A DNA stretch of 64,000 nt, taken from assembly GCF_029207565.1 (NCBI RefSeq), contig NZ_JANCMW010000001.1:620001-684000 (forward strand), written 5' to 3'. Of the stretch, positions 22,787-32,300 are shown piece after piece. Each line of letters begins with the position of its first letter. The first letter of the stretch is position 1. The notes beneath the pieces are model-generated. The model had not been told where the DNA came from, ran no database searches, and worked only from the letters and a program-made list of their open reading frames with translations. The DNA comes from Marinobacter iranensis (GTDB lineage Bacteria; Pseudomonadota; Gammaproteobacteria; Pseudomonadales; Oleiphilaceae). The position numbers and the translations under genes are program-made.

Positions 22787-24607
22787 ATGCACCCGACCGT
22801 AGACGCGGTTACCCGGCGGATTATCGAGCGCAGTCGCGACACCCGTCAGGATTACCTGGAGCGGATGGAGGCGCTGAAGGCGCAATCGCCGCACCGTAGC
22901 AGCCTTTCCTGCGGTAACCTGGCTCACGGGTTTGCTGCCTGTAACCAGTCGGACAAAGACACCCTAAAATTCATGAACAAGGCCAACGTGGCCATTGTTT
23001 CCGCCTACAACGACATGCTGTCGGCCCATCAGCCCTACCAGGACTTCCCGGACGTGATCCGCAAGGCCGCCAACGGCATGGGGTCAGTGGCGCAGTTTGC
23101 CGGTGGAACCCCCGCCATGTGCGATGGTGTAACCCAGGGCCAGCCCGGGATGGAGTTGAGCCTGTTCTCCCGTGACACCATCGCCATGAGCACGTCGGTG
23201 GCGCTCAGTCACAATATGTTCGATGCCACATTATTGCTGGGTATCTGTGACAAGATAGTGCCCGGCCTGCTGATCGGATCCCTCAGTTTTGGTTACCTGC
23301 CAACAGTGCTGGTACCGGCGGGGCCGATGCCTTCCGGGCTGCCAAACAAAGAGAAGCAGCGTATCCGGCAGTTGTACGCCGAGGGCAAGATCGGCAAGGA
23401 CGAGTTGCTCGAGGCTGAGTCGCAGTCCTATCACAGCCCGGGTACCTGTACTTTCTACGGCACTGCCAACAGCAACCAGCTTCTGGTGGAAGTGATGGGG
23501 CTGCACCTGCCGGGCGCGGCGTTCGTAAACCCGGGCACGCCATTGCGGGAGGAACTGACCCGTGCCGCGACCGAGCAGGTCATACGCCTGTCCAAGCCCC
23601 ACGGTGGGTCGCTGGGCCTGGGTGACATGGTGGACGAGAAGAGTATCGTCAATGCGCTGGTGGCGCTGCTGGTGACCGGCGGTTCGACCAACCACACCAT
23701 TCACTGGATCGCCATTGCGCGGGCGGCCGGCATTATTATTGACTGGAACGACTATTCCGAGCTGTCGTCGGTCGTGCCCTCCATGACCCGCATCTATCCC
23801 AACGGCCAGGAAGACGTGAATGCCTTCCATGAAGCCGGCGGCACACCTTTCCTGATCCGGGAACTGCTCAACGCCGGCCTGATTCACAACGACGTCGAAA
23901 CGGTAATGGGGCACGGTCTTGAGCGCTACACCCAGATGCCTGAAATGGATGGCGACAAGCTTGTCTGGAAGCCGGCACCCGAACAGAGTGCGAAACCGGA
24001 TGTGCTCAGCACCGCCACGGAACCTTTCGCGCCCGATGGTGGCCTGCGGGTACTGGACGGCAATCTTGGCCGTGGCGTGATCAAGGTTTCGGCGGTTGCT
24101 GAAGAGCACCGCGTTGTTAAGGCGCCGGCCGTTGTTTTCAACGACCAGAACGAACTCAAGGCCGCTTTTGAAGGGGGTGACCTGGATCGGGACTGTGTGG
24201 TTGTGGTCCGCTTCCAGGGCCCGAAAGCCAATGGCATGCCGGAGTTGCACAAGCTGACTCCCTATCTTGGCGTGCTGCAGGACCGTGGCTTCAAGGTTGC
24301 GCTGGTCACCGATGGCCGCATGTCCGGCGCCTCCGGGAAAGTGCCGGCTGCCATACATGTGTATCCGGAAGCCGCAAACGGTGGTCCGCTGTGCCGTGTC
24401 AGGAATGGCGACGTGATCAACCTCGACGCGGTGTCAGGGAAGCTGGAAATTGAAGTGTCAGCCGAAGAGTTTGCCGGCCGGGACGCAGAAAAAGCAGACC
24501 TGAGCAGTTATCATCATGGTCTGGGCCGGGAACTGTTCGGCTGGATGCGCAAAGCCGCCAGCACCCCGGAAGAAGGCGCCAGCTTTTTCTGGAATCACGA
24601 CGCATGA
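22787..24607 (+). CDS. edd: Phosphogluconate dehydratase
   Basis: Dehydrates 6-phosphogluconate to KDPG using an iron-sulfur cluster. The 606-residue product belongs to the IlvD/Edd family, with cluster cysteines in [14 protein letters not shown], [21 protein letters not shown] (broken here for length) and [24 protein letters not shown] segments. Further conserved blocks are [16 protein letters not shown] and [25 protein letters not shown] precedes the start. It overlaps glk by 4 bp (ATGA), so the two genes are translationally coupled. Confidence 0.96.
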   Translation: MHPTVDAVTRRIIERSRDTRQDYLERMEALKAQSPHRSSLSCGNLAHGFAACNQSDKDTLKFMNKANVAIVSAYNDMLSAHQPYQDFPDVIRKAANGMGSVAQFAGGTPAMCDGVTQGQPGMELSLFSRDTIAMSTSVALSHNMFDATLLLGICDKIVPGLLIGSLSFGYLPTVLVPAGPMPSGLPNKEKQRIRQLYAEGKIGKDELLEAESQSYHSPGTCTFYGTANSNQLLVEVMGLHLPGAAFVNPGTPLREELTRAATEQVIRLSKPHGGSLGLGDMVDEKSIVNALVALLVTGGSTNHTIHWIAIARAAGIIIDWNDYSELSSVVPSMTRIYPNGQEDVNAFHEAGGTPFLIRELLNAGLIHNDVETVMGHGLERYTQMPEMDGDKLVWKPAPEQSAKPDVLSTATEPFAPDGGLRVLDGNLGRGVIKVSAVAEEHRVVKAPAVVFNDQNELKAAFEGGDLDRDCVVVVRFQGPKANGMPELHKLTPYLGVLQDRGFKVALVTDGRMSGASGKVPAAIHVYPEAANGGPLCRVRNGDVINLDAVSGKLEIEVSAEEFAGRDAEKADLSSYHHGLGRELFGWMRKAASTPEEGASFFWNHDA

Positions 24608-25569
24608 CCACAAGCAACTACTCACTGGTAGGGGACATCGGGGGTACCAACGCCAGGTTCGCGCTCGTACGCTCCGGTGAGGTAACACCTGAAGCTGTCG
24701 AGGTTCTGGCCTGCAGCGACTACGACAACCTGGATTCGGCCATCGTTGACTACCTCAACCGCTCCGGCGTTGAAGAGGTTCAGGACGTGTGCCTTGCGGT
24801 GGCATCGCCGGTGCACGGTACACAGGTGCGGATGACCAACAACCACTGGCGATTTGACAGTGAGGAAGTTCGCAGGCGGTTTGGCTGGGGCGCGTTCAAG
24901 GTTATCAATGACTTTACCGCCATGGCCCTGGGGGTTCCCCACGTCAGTGCCGACAAGCTGATCCATGTGTGTGGTGGGCCGGGGGATGCCCGTCGCCCGA
25001 GATTGGTGATAGGCCCGGGTACGGGCCTGGGTGTGTCCGGCCTGGTGCCGTTGCAGCATGGCTGGGTGCCGCTGATGACCGAGGGCGGTCATGTGGATTT
25101 TGCCCCCACCGACGACACGGAAATGGCCGTTCTGAGGATACTCAAGGCCCGCTTCGGCCGTGTGTCCGTGGAGCGTATCCTGTGTGGCCAGGGGTTGCTG
25201 AACCTTTACCAGGCTCATGCCGAGATACAGGGTGTGGCTGCCCCCCTGGATGCACCGGAGAAGATAACCGCTGCTGCGTTGGACCATTCCGACCCGCTTG
25301 CGCGCCAGACCCTGCGACATTTCTGTGAAATTCTGGGCCGTGTTGCCGGAAACGGGGTGTTGACCCTGGGGGGCACCGGCGGGGTTTACCTCTGTGGAGG
25401 CATCCTCCCGCGATTCATCGATTTCTTCCTGGAAAGCCCGTTCCAGAAAGGTTTCGAGGACAAGGGCCGGATGCGGCCACTGCTGGAATCCACGCCGGTC
25501 TATGTGGTTATGGAAGGTTACACCGGCCTGCTCGGGGCGGCTGAAGCGTTGGCCAACCCGGAAGTCTAG
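24604..25569 (+). CDS. glk: Glucokinase, Glk family
   Basis: Phosphorylates free glucose, here probably the product of the alpha-glucosidase near 57 kb. The 321-residue protein has the ATP motif [15 protein letters not shown] (about residues 8-22), the sugar-site [17 protein letters not shown], and [13 protein letters not shown]. It belongs to the proteobacterial Glk group rather than ROK kinases. It starts within the edd stop codon. Its placement with edd makes glucose kinase part of the Entner-Doudoroff regulon. Confidence 0.95.
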   Translation: MTTSNYSLVGDIGGTNARFALVRSGEVTPEAVEVLACSDYDNLDSAIVDYLNRSGVEEVQDVCLAVASPVHGTQVRMTNNHWRFDSEEVRRRFGWGAFKVINDFTAMALGVPHVSADKLIHVCGGPGDARRPRLVIGPGTGLGVSGLVPLQHGWVPLMTEGGHVDFAPTDDTEMAVLRILKARFGRVSVERILCGQGLLNLYQAHAEIQGVAAPLDAPEKITAAALDHSDPLARQTLRHFCEILGRVAGNGVLTLGGTGGVYLCGGILPRFIDFFLESPFQKGFEDKGRMRPLLESTPVYVVMEGYTGLLGAAEALANPEV

Positions 25570-25578
25570 GAGGCGCTA

Positions 25579-26190
25579 ATGACCAGTAGCTATTCCCGGA
25601 TGCCATTTGATGAGTTGGTGGCGTGGGTCCGTCAATGCCGGATCTGCGAGGCGCACCTGCCCCTTGGGCCGCGCCCGGTGATTCAGATTTCCCAATCCGC
25701 TCGCATACTGGTGGTGGGGCAGGCGCCCGGTCGACGTGTGCACGACACCGGCCTGCCGTTCAACGACCCCAGCGGTGATCGACTGCGGAACTGGATGGGG
25801 ATAGACCGGGATACCTTCTACGATGAGCGGAAGCTGGCGATCCTGCCGATGGGATTCTGTTATCCCGGCACCGGTAAATCGGGCGACCTTCCTCCGCGCC
25901 CGGAATGCGCGCCGGCATGGCGCGACCTGTTGCTGGAGCGGCTGGAGCAAGTTGAGCTCACCCTGGTCATTGGCCAGTATGCCCATGCCTGGCATTTACC
26001 CGGGCCGAAAGCCTCGGTTACCGAGCGGGTGAAGCGTTGGCGGGAGGTGTGGCCCGCCATGTTGCCACTGCCACACCCCAGCCCAAGGAACAATCTATGG
26101 TTACGGCGCAACCCCTGGTTCGAAGAAGACGTGATTCCCGAGCTGCAGCATCGGGTAAAGGAACTTATCGGGCCTCCTCCCAGCGCGTAA
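25579..26190 (+). CDS. Uracil-DNA glycosylase superfamily protein, likely Fe-S type
   Basis: The 203-residue product has the UDG motif VVGQAPGRRVHDTGLPFND (about residues 51-69) and the second motif PLPHPSPRNNLW. Cysteines form C20-x2-C23 near the N-terminus and a later C-x15-C pair (GFCYPGTG...RPECAPAW), which fits the four-cysteine iron-sulfur pattern of family 4/5 enzymes. It probably removes uracil or related lesions from DNA, but a single-turnover or other role is possible. AGGAGG lies before the ATG and the gene follows glk by 9 bp, so it appears to be carried in the edd-glk operon. Its last 26 bp overlap the convergent binding-protein gene. Confidence 0.85.
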   Translation: MTSSYSRMPFDELVAWVRQCRICEAHLPLGPRPVIQISQSARILVVGQAPGRRVHDTGLPFNDPSGDRLRNWMGIDRDTFYDERKLAILPMGFCYPGTGKSGDLPPRPECAPAWRDLLLERLEQVELTLVIGQYAHAWHLPGPKASVTERVKRWREVWPAMLPLPHPSPRNNLWLRRNPWFEEDVIPELQHRVKELIGPPPSA

Positions 26191-27919
26191 GCAGGTCTTC
26201 ATAACGAATGGTTTTGCCGGGCGGTTTTTCGTTCTGCAGTTCTGGCTTCGGCGCTCCGGGCTGAGCCAACCACCACTCGCGGCCTTTGGCTTCACTGTCT
26301 GAGGCAATACGAGGGCCGCAGTTGTTCACAGAAAAATTCCGCTCCATAACAGCCATTGCCCTGTCCTGACTTTCCGCCAGTTTGTCCATCGCCTGCTGCG
26401 CTGTGCGCTCCCCGGACATGGCATCGGCAATGTTCGGCCACCATAGCTTTGCCAGCTTCGGGTAGTCAGCGATGTTCACGCCGGTTGGCGTCCAGGCCTG
26501 CCGTGCAGGGCTGCGATAGAATTCGACGAGCCCGCCCAGTTCCGCGCTTTTCTCCTGCATTTCCGGTGAGTTCAGGTCGGATTCGCGGATGGGGGTCAGG
26601 CCTACAAGGGTTTTCTGAAGCGACACGGATTTGGAAACCGTGAACTGGGCATAAAGCCAGGCCGCCTTCTGCCGGCGCTCGCCCATTACCCGTGGAATGG
26701 TCCAGGCTCCCACGTCCTGATAGCCCAGCTTCATGCCTTCAGACCAGTAGGCGCCATAAGGAGAGGGGGCCATTCGCCACTTCGGCGTGCCGTCTTCATT
26801 GACCACAGGCAGCCCCGGTTTGGTCATGTCAGAGGTGAATGCGGTATACCAGAAGATCTGCTGGGCTATCTGCCCTTTTGCCGGAACGGGGCCGGCCTCC
26901 GAGAAGTTCATGCCAGGCGCTTCAGGTGGTGCGTAGTTTTTCAGCCAGTCTATGTACTTCTGCAGTGCGTAGACAGCCGCAGGGCCGTTAGTCGCGCCAC
27001 CCCTTTCCACGGACGAGCCCACTGGGTGGCACTCCTCCATCCGAATGCCCCATTCATCCACCGGCAGGCCATTGGGGAGCCCCGGGTCACCGGCGCCCGC
27101 CATCGACAGCCAGGCGTCTGTGAAGCGCCAGCCCAGCGACGGATCACGCTTACCATAATCCATATGGCCGTAGACGCGCTCTCCATCGATTTGTTTTACA
27201 TGTACGGTGAAAAACTCCGCGATGTCTTCGTAGGCTGACCAGTTCAAAGGAACACCAAGTTCATAGCCGTAGCGTTCGAGGAACTTTGCACGCAATTCAG
27301 GGCGCTGGAACCAGTCGTGTCGGAACCAGTAAAGATTCGCAAACTGCTGGTCCGGCAATTGGTAGATCTTTCCGTCCGGGCCGGTGACGAAGCTCAGCCC
27401 GATAAAGTCACCCAGATCCAGGGTAGGGAGGGTAAATGCCTTTCCCTCGCCCTTCATGTAATCGCTCAGTGCCAGCGCCCAGCCGGTGCGGGAGTGAGTG
27501 CCAATCAGGTCTGAATCGTTGACGAAGGCATCGTATCGACCTTTCGCAGCCATGATGCGCTGCAGGTTGACCTGCCGGATAACCTCGCCCTCCGGTTTGA
27601 GGTCGTGGGTCACCTTAATGCCGGTTATGTCAGAGAACGCCTGTGCAAGAATCTCGGATTCATAGCGATGTGTAGCCAGGTTCTCCGAGAGTACTGAAAT
27701 CTCGAGGCCCTCAAAAGGTTTTGCCGCACTGGCAAACCATGCCAGCTCTTCCGCCTGTTCTTCAGGCGACAGGGTAGAGGCCTGAAAGTGCTCCGAGATC
27801 CATCGTTTGATGATCTGTTGGCGTTCATCCGGTAGCGCATTGAAAGTGTCGGATCCGTGACTGACAGCGTTGAAAAAAAGCAGCGTGGAAGTTGCAACGA
27901 CAACCGGCCAATTCTTCAT
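26165..27919 (-). CDS. GlpV-like glycerol ABC transporter binding protein, orphan paralogue
   Basis: A 584-residue periplasmic binding protein with a signal peptide (MKNWPVVVATSTLLFFNAVSHG). It matches GlpV at 40416-42164 along its entire length, sharing long blocks such as LPDQQFANLYWFR, NWSAYEDIAEFF, YGHMDYGKRDPSLGWRFTDAW and GGLVEFYRSPAR. No permease or ATPase genes adjoin it, so it may deliver an alternative or the same substrate to GlpPQST. A GlpR-type palindrome lies upstream, tying it to glycerol regulation. The 3' end overlaps the UDG-family gene by 26 bp. It uses TAA at 26165-26167 in the minus frame. Substrate is inferred. Confidence 0.88.
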   Translation of the reverse strand: MKNWPVVVATSTLLFFNAVSHGSDTFNALPDERQQIIKRWISEHFQASTLSPEEQAEELAWFASAAKPFEGLEISVLSENLATHRYESEILAQAFSDITGIKVTHDLKPEGEVIRQVNLQRIMAAKGRYDAFVNDSDLIGTHSRTGWALALSDYMKGEGKAFTLPTLDLGDFIGLSFVTGPDGKIYQLPDQQFANLYWFRHDWFQRPELRAKFLERYGYELGVPLNWSAYEDIAEFFTVHVKQIDGERVYGHMDYGKRDPSLGWRFTDAWLSMAGAGDPGLPNGLPVDEWGIRMEECHPVGSSVERGGATNGPAAVYALQKYIDWLKNYAPPEAPGMNFSEAGPVPAKGQIAQQIFWYTAFTSDMTKPGLPVVNEDGTPKWRMAPSPYGAYWSEGMKLGYQDVGAWTIPRVMGERRQKAAWLYAQFTVSKSVSLQKTLVGLTPIRESDLNSPEMQEKSAELGGLVEFYRSPARQAWTPTGVNIADYPKLAKLWWPNIADAMSGERTAQQAMDKLAESQDRAMAVMERNFSVNNCGPRIASDSEAKGREWWLAQPGAPKPELQNEKPPGKTIRYEDLLTRWEEAR

Positions 27920-28306
27920 GTGACACCTTTTTTGTTGTTTGTTTACCTACATTAAAGAGACTAATGTTCGCTTGATGGTTCGTCAACGAAAATTTATGAC
28001 AAGTTCTGTAACGTTGTTTTTAGGATATAAAACAATAAGGTAAGTGATTGCCTCCTCGCTGGCCTGAAAAATTCGGTAATAAAACCGAAAAAAATATGTT
28101 CTAAAACTTTCCATTTTTTCTCTCTCGCGCTAAATTTGTTGTGTCTCGAAAACAAAATCGGTCTCTGACCGAAATAAATGTTCGAGATGGAATAGTCCAT
28201 CATTCCGAAGAAACGCCGTAAGAGACTGAAAAACGGTGTGATTCGGCTGCCAACGAGAGACAGACCGGATGGACCAGAAAATCTCAAACAATAATAGGAA
28301 GCTATC
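27920..28306. other. 387-bp divergent promoter region between GlpV-like gene and porin
   Basis: An AT-rich region with no gene. It contains the GlpR-type site at 27976-27993 on the binding-protein side. On the porin side are several short hairpins, including TTCGGT/ACCGAA near 28072-28089 and CGGTCTCTGACCG near 28159-28171, so the porin may have a structured leader. An isolated ATGTTCG-like half site lies near 28178. Confidence 0.5.
27964..27993. promoter_or_regulatory. GlpR-type operator before the GlpV-like gene
   Basis: TGGTTCG-TCAA-CGAAAAT (27976-27993) fits the GlpR pattern ATGTTCG-N4-CGAACAT with three mismatches. An extra ATGTTCG half site lies at 27964-27970. Confidence 0.6.
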
Positions 28307-29425
28307 ATGATCGAAAACAACAACCGCTCGAATGCTAAATCTTTCAAGCTGTCTGCGCTGGCGGTCGGCGTTGCAGTCGTTGTCGGCGCCTTTGCTGCCC
28401 CGGCCGCGGCTGAAACGACTTTTGAATCCGACAATGGCTGGAAAGCAGGGTTTAATGGCCACATTCCGATTTTCGCGGTGCTGGGCAACTACGACGATCC
28501 GACGGATGAGGACTCGTTCACCATCACCACCGGCTTCAACCCCGCCACTCTGCAAACCAATATCTATGCCCCCACTCAGAATGGCCTGGAAGTGTCCGGC
28601 CACTTTCAGATGAATGCCGACATCGCGCCAGGAGATGCCAATGCAAATTTCCGTAGCCGGGTTTCTGAAATCGCGGTTGCTGGTGACTTTGGCAAAGTGA
28701 ATATCGGTAAGGGTTTCGGCATCTTCGGTGTCCCGGCTATCGGTGACAACGGCAGCGCCCTGGGTGTTGGCCTGATTGGAGGCCCCGACCAGGTGGCGGC
28801 AACGGCCGGCCGTATCGGTAACGGTTACTTCTACGCGAACTTCACGCCGCGCGTGATGTACACCTCCAACAACCTGGGCGGTCTGCAGTTCAAAGTCGGT
28901 GTATTCAGCCCATCAAAGGTTGATGGTGTGGCAGATGCTGAGTACACCACCCCGCGTATTGAAGGTAACGTGGTCTATACCGCGGATATGTTCTCGCTGT
29001 GGTCCAGTGCTTTCACGCAAGACGTGGATTCGAAAACAGGTACGTTTGACGACTACACCATGTCAGGTATTGATTTTGGTGGTTCGGTTTCCCTCGGTGA
29101 CCTGAACGTTCGGGGCAACTACTCCATGACGTCTGGTACGGGGAACGGTGTATTTGCCGCACGCCTGGATCCGAACGAAGAGGACGCCAGCCAGTGGTAC
29201 GTGGAGACCACCTACAAGATCAACCGCACAACGTTGGGTGCCAGCTATGGCGAGGGTGAGGATGACATCAACTCGAGCGCTAACGACACAGATCTGACGA
29301 TGATCTTTGCCCGTTACGCTGCAACGGATGCTCTGACCCTGATGGCCGAGTACACCACTCTGGGCACAGAGGGTGGCCAGGGCGAATACGATGCCTTCAT
29401 CGTAGGCTCACAGCTTACTTTCTAA
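28307..29425 (+). CDS. Outer-membrane porin
   Basis: The 372-residue product has a signal peptide (LSALAVGVAVVVGAFAAPAAA) and then alternating beta strands. It ends with VGSQLTF, a terminal phenylalanine typical of Bam-dependent porins. Segments such as RSRVSEIAVAGDFGKVNIGKG resemble trimeric general-porin barrels. The ATG has AGGAAG upstream. It sits between the GlpV-like gene and glpD, both linked to glycerol, which suggests but does not prove a role in glycerol entry. A strong terminator follows. Confidence 0.82.
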   Translation: MIENNNRSNAKSFKLSALAVGVAVVVGAFAAPAAAETTFESDNGWKAGFNGHIPIFAVLGNYDDPTDEDSFTITTGFNPATLQTNIYAPTQNGLEVSGHFQMNADIAPGDANANFRSRVSEIAVAGDFGKVNIGKGFGIFGVPAIGDNGSALGVGLIGGPDQVAATAGRIGNGYFYANFTPRVMYTSNNLGGLQFKVGVFSPSKVDGVADAEYTTPRIEGNVVYTADMFSLWSSAFTQDVDSKTGTFDDYTMSGIDFGGSVSLGDLNVRGNYSMTSGTGNGVFAARLDPNEEDASQWYVETTYKINRTTLGASYGEGEDDINSSANDTDLTMIFARYAATDALTLMAEYTTLGTEGGQGEYDAFIVGSQLTF

Positions 29426-29473
29426 GGGGGATTGATACCTTCCTCCTTCGCAGGAGGAGGGATTCAGCCAACC

Positions 29474-29508
29474 AAAAAGCCGGGCGTCGAAAGACTCCCG
29501 GCTTTTTT
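29474..29508. terminator. Terminator after porin
   Basis: Stem AGCCGGG/CCCGGCT with an inner GTC-GAAA-GAC hairpin, flanked by five A residues and followed by six T residues. It can work in both directions. Confidence 0.9.
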
Positions 29509-29552
29509 GTATTGAAGCCTGGCCAGCTACAGGAATTTCAGGTCACACCCAT

Positions 29553-29585
29553 AAAAAAGCTCCGGGCGGTAAAACCGGCCGGAGC
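29553..29585 (-). terminator. Terminator after glpD
   Basis: On the minus strand, GCTCCGG/CCGGAGC with an inner GGT/ACC pairing is followed by TTTTTT, 20 bp after the glpD stop. Confidence 0.9.
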
Positions 29586-29604
29586 AAATGCCTGAGAGAG
29601 TGGT

Positions 29605-31134
29605 TCAGGCGCTGTGGTGGAGAGCAACAGTCTGAGGTTGCGGGGTTGCCTGAGCAGACAGATACTTGTCCAGCTCGAGGACATCCTGTTCAGTGGCATA
29701 AAGCCCCTGTTTGGTGCGGCGCCAGAGTATGTCTTCTGACGTCATCGCCCACTCGTGCTTGATGAGGTATTCCACTTCCCGTTCATAGAGGGTACCGGCA
29801 AAGCGGTAGCCAAGATCCTGGACGGATTTTGCGTGGTCCAGGATGTCGTAGGCGTTGGTTCCATAGGTGCGCACGTATCGGCTGCACACTGCCTCGGGCA
29901 GCCAAGGAAATTTCTCCGACAGAAGGGCCTCCAGGGTGTCGTGATTTTCGAAGTCACCGCCTGGCAGGATGCCGGTTTTTGTCCAGCGGCCACTGGCGTG
30001 GGGAAAGAACTGGCACAGTTTGTCCGTGGCGGCTTCCGCAAGCTTACGATAGGTGGTGATTTTGCCTCCGAATACGGAAATAACCGGTGCCTTGCCCTTT
30101 TCCTTGCTGACTTCAAACGAATAATCACGGGAAGCCTTCTTGGCATCACCTTGCTCATCGTCCATTAGTGGACGAACGCCAGAATAGGACCAGACCACGT
30201 CGCTCTCTGTCAGTTGCCGTTTGAAGTGCGAGTTAACAATATCGAGCAGGTACTCGGTCTCTTCCGGAGAAATCTTCGCCTTCTTCGGGTCGCCCTCGTA
30301 ATCCACATCGGTTGTGCCCACCAGGGAGAACTCGTCCTCGTAGGGAATAACGAACACAATACGTTCGTCTTCGTTCTGCAGAATATAAGCCTCTGTTTCC
30401 CGGTTCAGTCGGGGAACCACAATGTGGCTGCCTTTAACCATACGGATGGTCTTCGGCGCCTTCATGGAGAGGCTTTCACTGAACAGGCGGCTTACCCAGG
30501 GGCCGGAGGCATTAACAATTACTTTCGCCGACACATGATGGATGCTGTCGTCGTTCATGTCCTGCAGCGATACATTCCATGATTCAGCGCCGCGTTCGGC
30601 GTTGATGCATTTGGTCCTGGTAAGGATTGTGGCGCCGCATTCCTGGGCCTTTTTGGCGGTCAGAACAACAAGGCGTGCGTCGTCGACCCAGCCGTCGGAG
30701 TACTCGAACCCCTTGGTGATATCAGACTTGAGCGGATCCTTTTCATCGAATTTGATGGAACGTGACCCGGGCAAGACCTCCCGCTTGGCGAGATGGTCGT
30801 AAAGAAACAGCCCGGTCCTGATCATCCAGGCAGGGCGAAGGTGAGGGCGGTGCGGCAGTCGGAAACGCATTGGCCACATGATATGGGGGGAATTCCGCAA
30901 CAGCGACTCCCTCTCTGCCAGGGCTTCCCGTACCAGGCGGAACTCATAGTGTTCCAGGTACCGAAGCCCGCCGTGGATCAGCTTGCTGCTGCTGGAGGAT
31001 GTAGCTGAGGCGAGGTCATTCATTTCGCAAAGCAGCACCTTAAGGCCGCGGCCTGCGGCATCCATTGCGATCCCTGTACCGTTAACGCCACCGCCCACAA
31101 CGACAACGTCAAATTTATTGTTCTCCTCGGTCAT
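29605..31134 (-). CDS. glpD: Aerobic glycerol-3-phosphate dehydrogenase
   Basis: A membrane-associated flavoenzyme that oxidises glycerol-3-phosphate to dihydroxyacetone phosphate and passes electrons to quinone. The 509-residue protein begins with the FAD dinucleotide motif DVVVVGGGVNGTGIAMDAAG. Family signatures include SSSSKLIHGGLRYLE and VGTTDVDYEGDP, and a C-terminal domain with VFGGKITTYRKLAE. It lies downstream of glpR on the same strand with a 202-bp AT-rich spacer that contains a GlpR-like palindrome, so it likely has its own promoter. Confidence 0.97.
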   Translation of the reverse strand: MTEENNKFDVVVVGGGVNGTGIAMDAAGRGLKVLLCEMNDLASATSSSSSKLIHGGLRYLEHYEFRLVREALAERESLLRNSPHIMWPMRFRLPHRPHLRPAWMIRTGLFLYDHLAKREVLPGSRSIKFDEKDPLKSDITKGFEYSDGWVDDARLVVLTAKKAQECGATILTRTKCINAERGAESWNVSLQDMNDDSIHHVSAKVIVNASGPWVSRLFSESLSMKAPKTIRMVKGSHIVVPRLNRETEAYILQNEDERIVFVIPYEDEFSLVGTTDVDYEGDPKKAKISPEETEYLLDIVNSHFKRQLTESDVVWSYSGVRPLMDDEQGDAKKASRDYSFEVSKEKGKAPVISVFGGKITTYRKLAEAATDKLCQFFPHASGRWTKTGILPGGDFENHDTLEALLSEKFPWLPEAVCSRYVRTYGTNAYDILDHAKSVQDLGYRFAGTLYEREVEYLIKHEWAMTSEDILWRRTKQGLYATEQDVLELDKYLSAQATPQPQTVALHHSA

Positions 31135-31227
31135 CTTGTGTCATCTCCTGACGCCAGTGAAAGGACGCTTCCGGCGCTCTTTCCGGTTTTCACACAAACG
31201 TATATATCTATTATGCGAAAGCAAAAT

Positions 31228-31245
31228 ATATTCGTAAAGGAAAAT
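31228..31245. promoter_or_regulatory. GlpR-type operator before glpD
   Basis: ATATTCG-TAAA-GGAAAAT fits ATGTTCG-N4-CGAACAT with three mismatches and lies 94 bp upstream of the glpD start, in the AT-rich glpR-glpD spacer. Confidence 0.5.
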
Positions 31246-31336
31246 ACAGAAAAAAAACGAAAAAATATGCGCGAATAATTAGGAGGGTGCCCGGGCAGTT
31301 TGCCGGGGCGGAGAGAAAATGAGGGGGGGGGCAGTG

Positions 31337-32095
31337 TCAGACCAGGTGCAGTTCCACGTTGTTTTCACGCAGCAACTGGCGAATTTCGACGGGAGGTGGT
31401 TCGTCTGTAAACACATGATCAGCCTGGGCAATACTGCCCAGACGCACCATGGCGTTGCGGCCAAACTTGGAGTGGTCGGCGGCCAGCAACACCTGGCCGG
31501 AGTTCTCTATAATGGACTGGGCAACACGAACTTCGCGGTAATCAAAGTCCAGCAGGGAGCCGTCGCTGTGGATGCCGCTGATGCCGATAATGCCGAAGTC
31601 CATCTTGAACTGGTTGATGAAGTCCCGGGTGGCCTCGCCCACGATACCGCCATCGCGATTCCGGACTTCTCCGCCGGCGATAATGATATGGAAGTCTTCC
31701 TTGGCGGAGAGAATGGAAGCAACGTGCAGATTGTTGGTCACCACCTGGAGGTTGTTTTTTTCCAGCAGTGCCTTGGCGATGGTTTCGGTGGTGGTGCCGA
31801 TGTTAATGAACATGGAGGAGTTGTCGGGGATCATGTCCACCAGCGCCTCGGCTATGCGCTCTTTGGCTTCCAGGTCCATGATCTTGCGGGCCTGATAGGC
31901 GGTGTTGACCGTGCTGGAATCGATACCGGCGCCACCGTGGTGGCGACGAAGCTTCTTCTGCTCAGCCAGCTCGTTCAGATCCCGGCGGATGGTTTGTGGC
32001 GTAACCTTGAACTGGTCAACCAGCTGTTCGGTGGTCACGAAGCCGTTCTGCTGGATGAGCTCCATGATCAGATCCTGTCGACGTCGCTGTGCCAT
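31337..32095 (-). CDS. glpR: GlpR, DeoR-family repressor of glycerol genes
   Basis: The 252-residue product has an N-terminal DeoR helix-turn-helix (GFVTTEQLVDQFKVTPQTIRRDLNEL, about residues 15-40, quoted in part) and a C-terminal sugar-phosphate sensor domain (about 75-235) with DIGTTT-type INIGTTTETIAKAL and AAGGEVRNRDGGIVG-like motifs. In E. coli GlpR is released by glycerol-3-phosphate. The gene lies between glpD and divergent glpK. Palindromes matching the GlpR consensus occur at several promoters of this window, so this is their likely ligand-controlled repressor. Confidence 0.93.
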   Translation of the reverse strand: MAQRRRQDLIMELIQQNGFVTTEQLVDQFKVTPQTIRRDLNELAEQKKLRRHHGGAGIDSSTVNTAYQARKIMDLEAKERIAEALVDMIPDNSSMFINIGTTTETIAKALLEKNNLQVVTNNLHVASILSAKEDFHIIIAGGEVRNRDGGIVGEATRDFINQFKMDFGIIGISGIHSDGSLLDFDYREVRVAQSIIENSGQVLLAADHSKFGRNAMVRLGSIAQADHVFTDEPPPVEIRQLLRENNVELHLV

Positions 32096-32300
32096 TCAAC
32101 TCCCTCCGGTTCCCGGTTTTTCTGTAACGAACGAAATAGCGATTTCAAACCTGCGTCCAGTTTAGAGTGTTTTACGGCTTTGTGCAGCATTTTTAGGGAG
32201 TTGTAGTAGTCGGGCCAGTTTTCGCTCGCAAAAAGGGTTGGCTTTTGTTTTCAAAAAAGTAAAAATACGAAAAAATAAGAACACCCGAGGCAAAACAACT

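Noticed and set aside
28036..28052. GGTAAGTGATTGCC as a sigma-54 promoter before the porin
   Set aside because: GG and GC are only 9 bp apart, and sigma-54 requires 10 bp; it is also far (about 260 bp) from the porin start.
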